Below, in pieces: positions 6,297 to 6,373 of a stretch of DNA of 6,373 nucleotides (position 1 is the stretch's first letter; each line of letters begins with the position of its first letter). The position numbers and the translations under genes were made by a program. Source of the stretch: an uncultured Saprospiraceae bacterium (GTDB lineage: Bacteria; Bacteroidota; Bacteroidia; Chitinophagales; Saprospiraceae); the NCBI GenBank assembly GCA_937127195.1, contig CAKZLT010000179.1:1-6373 (forward strand). The letters run 5' to 3'. The notes under the pieces are model-generated. The model was not told where the DNA came from, searched no databases, and saw only the letters and a program-made list of their open reading frames with translations.

Positions 6297-6373
6297 CGTC
6301 AGCGAAGCGTCCGTCAACCGTCAGCGAAGCGTCCGTCAACCGTCAGCGAAGCGTCCGTCAACCGTCAGCGAAG
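6297..6373 (+). repeat. Perfect 22-bp tandem repeat, at least 3.5 copies, truncated by the window end
   Basis: Three identical 22-bp units occupy 6297-6318, 6319-6340 and 6341-6362; a fourth begins at 6363 and is cut at 6373 after 11 bases. Each unit starts CGTCAGCGAAG and ends CGTCCGTCAAC, so it holds three CGTC words and one GCGAAGC. GC content is 14 of 22. There are no variable spacers between units, so this is a simple tandem array. The total copy number cannot be known because the array leaves the window. Confidence 0.95.

Noticed and set aside
5913..6317. 134-codon minus-strand open frame reading through the repeat array and the end of the PorE-like gene
   Set aside because: It is antisense to the conserved OmpA domain, and its N-terminal part is low-complexity sequence generated by the GC-rich repeats. 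No domain or signal is recognisable.
6297..6373. Possible CRISPR array
   Set aside because: Units are contiguous identical 22-mers with no unique spacers, and no cas gene is present.
6175..6373. Possible integron attC or recombination site
   Set aside because: No paired R/L-type core sites with a variable cassette are visible, and there is no integrase gene in the window. The inverted units fit a repeat array better.

Overview
The window is typical Bacteroidota chromosome: AT-rich, no Shine-Dalgarno-like sequences before the starts (A/T-rich leaders instead), lipoproteins with L-x-x-C lipoboxes, and a TPR / PD40 beta-propeller / CRD / OmpA lipoprotein of the PorE type that is characteristic of this phylum. 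Class and genus cannot be fixed from the sequence. No tRNA, rRNA, transposase, integrase or CRISPR array was found.

Layout. Positions 1-235 are non-coding and hold one good match to the Bacteroidota -7 promoter box. A membrane-anchored serine hydrolase of the class C beta-lactamase/esterase fold follows (236-1435, +). A long, nearly perfect hairpin (1438-1476) separates it from a convergent two-gene minus-strand unit (2337-1482) that encodes two small, mutually related lipocalin-like lipoproteins. A 263-bp very AT-rich divergent spacer leads to three plus-strand genes: a DUF697-type membrane protein with a C-terminal SHOCT-like tail (2601-3185), a PlsC-type acyltransferase (3343-3918), and the 671-residue PorE-like lipoprotein (4155-6170). 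The spacings of 157 and 236 bp and a hairpin after the acyltransferase suggest separate transcription units.

Five bases after the stop of the last gene the composition changes sharply. Positions 6175-6373 form a GC-rich array of about 22-bp repeats in two opposed blocks around a 27-bp AT-rich spacer. The right block has three identical copies plus half a copy and runs off the window end. The left block is inverted and degenerate. Each right-hand unit contains GCGAAGC, the classic ultra-stable DNA mini-hairpin sequence, and left-hand units swap this core for other semi-palindromes such as GGCTACGCC. This is the least ordinary part of the window.

The proteins share a cell-envelope theme (outer-membrane/periplasmic lipoproteins, a membrane hydrolase, phospholipid acylation, a peptidoglycan-binding anchor), but nothing shows that they form one pathway. 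I see no convincing new multi-gene system. The best candidates for new biology are the terminal repeat structure and the tandem lipoprotein pair.
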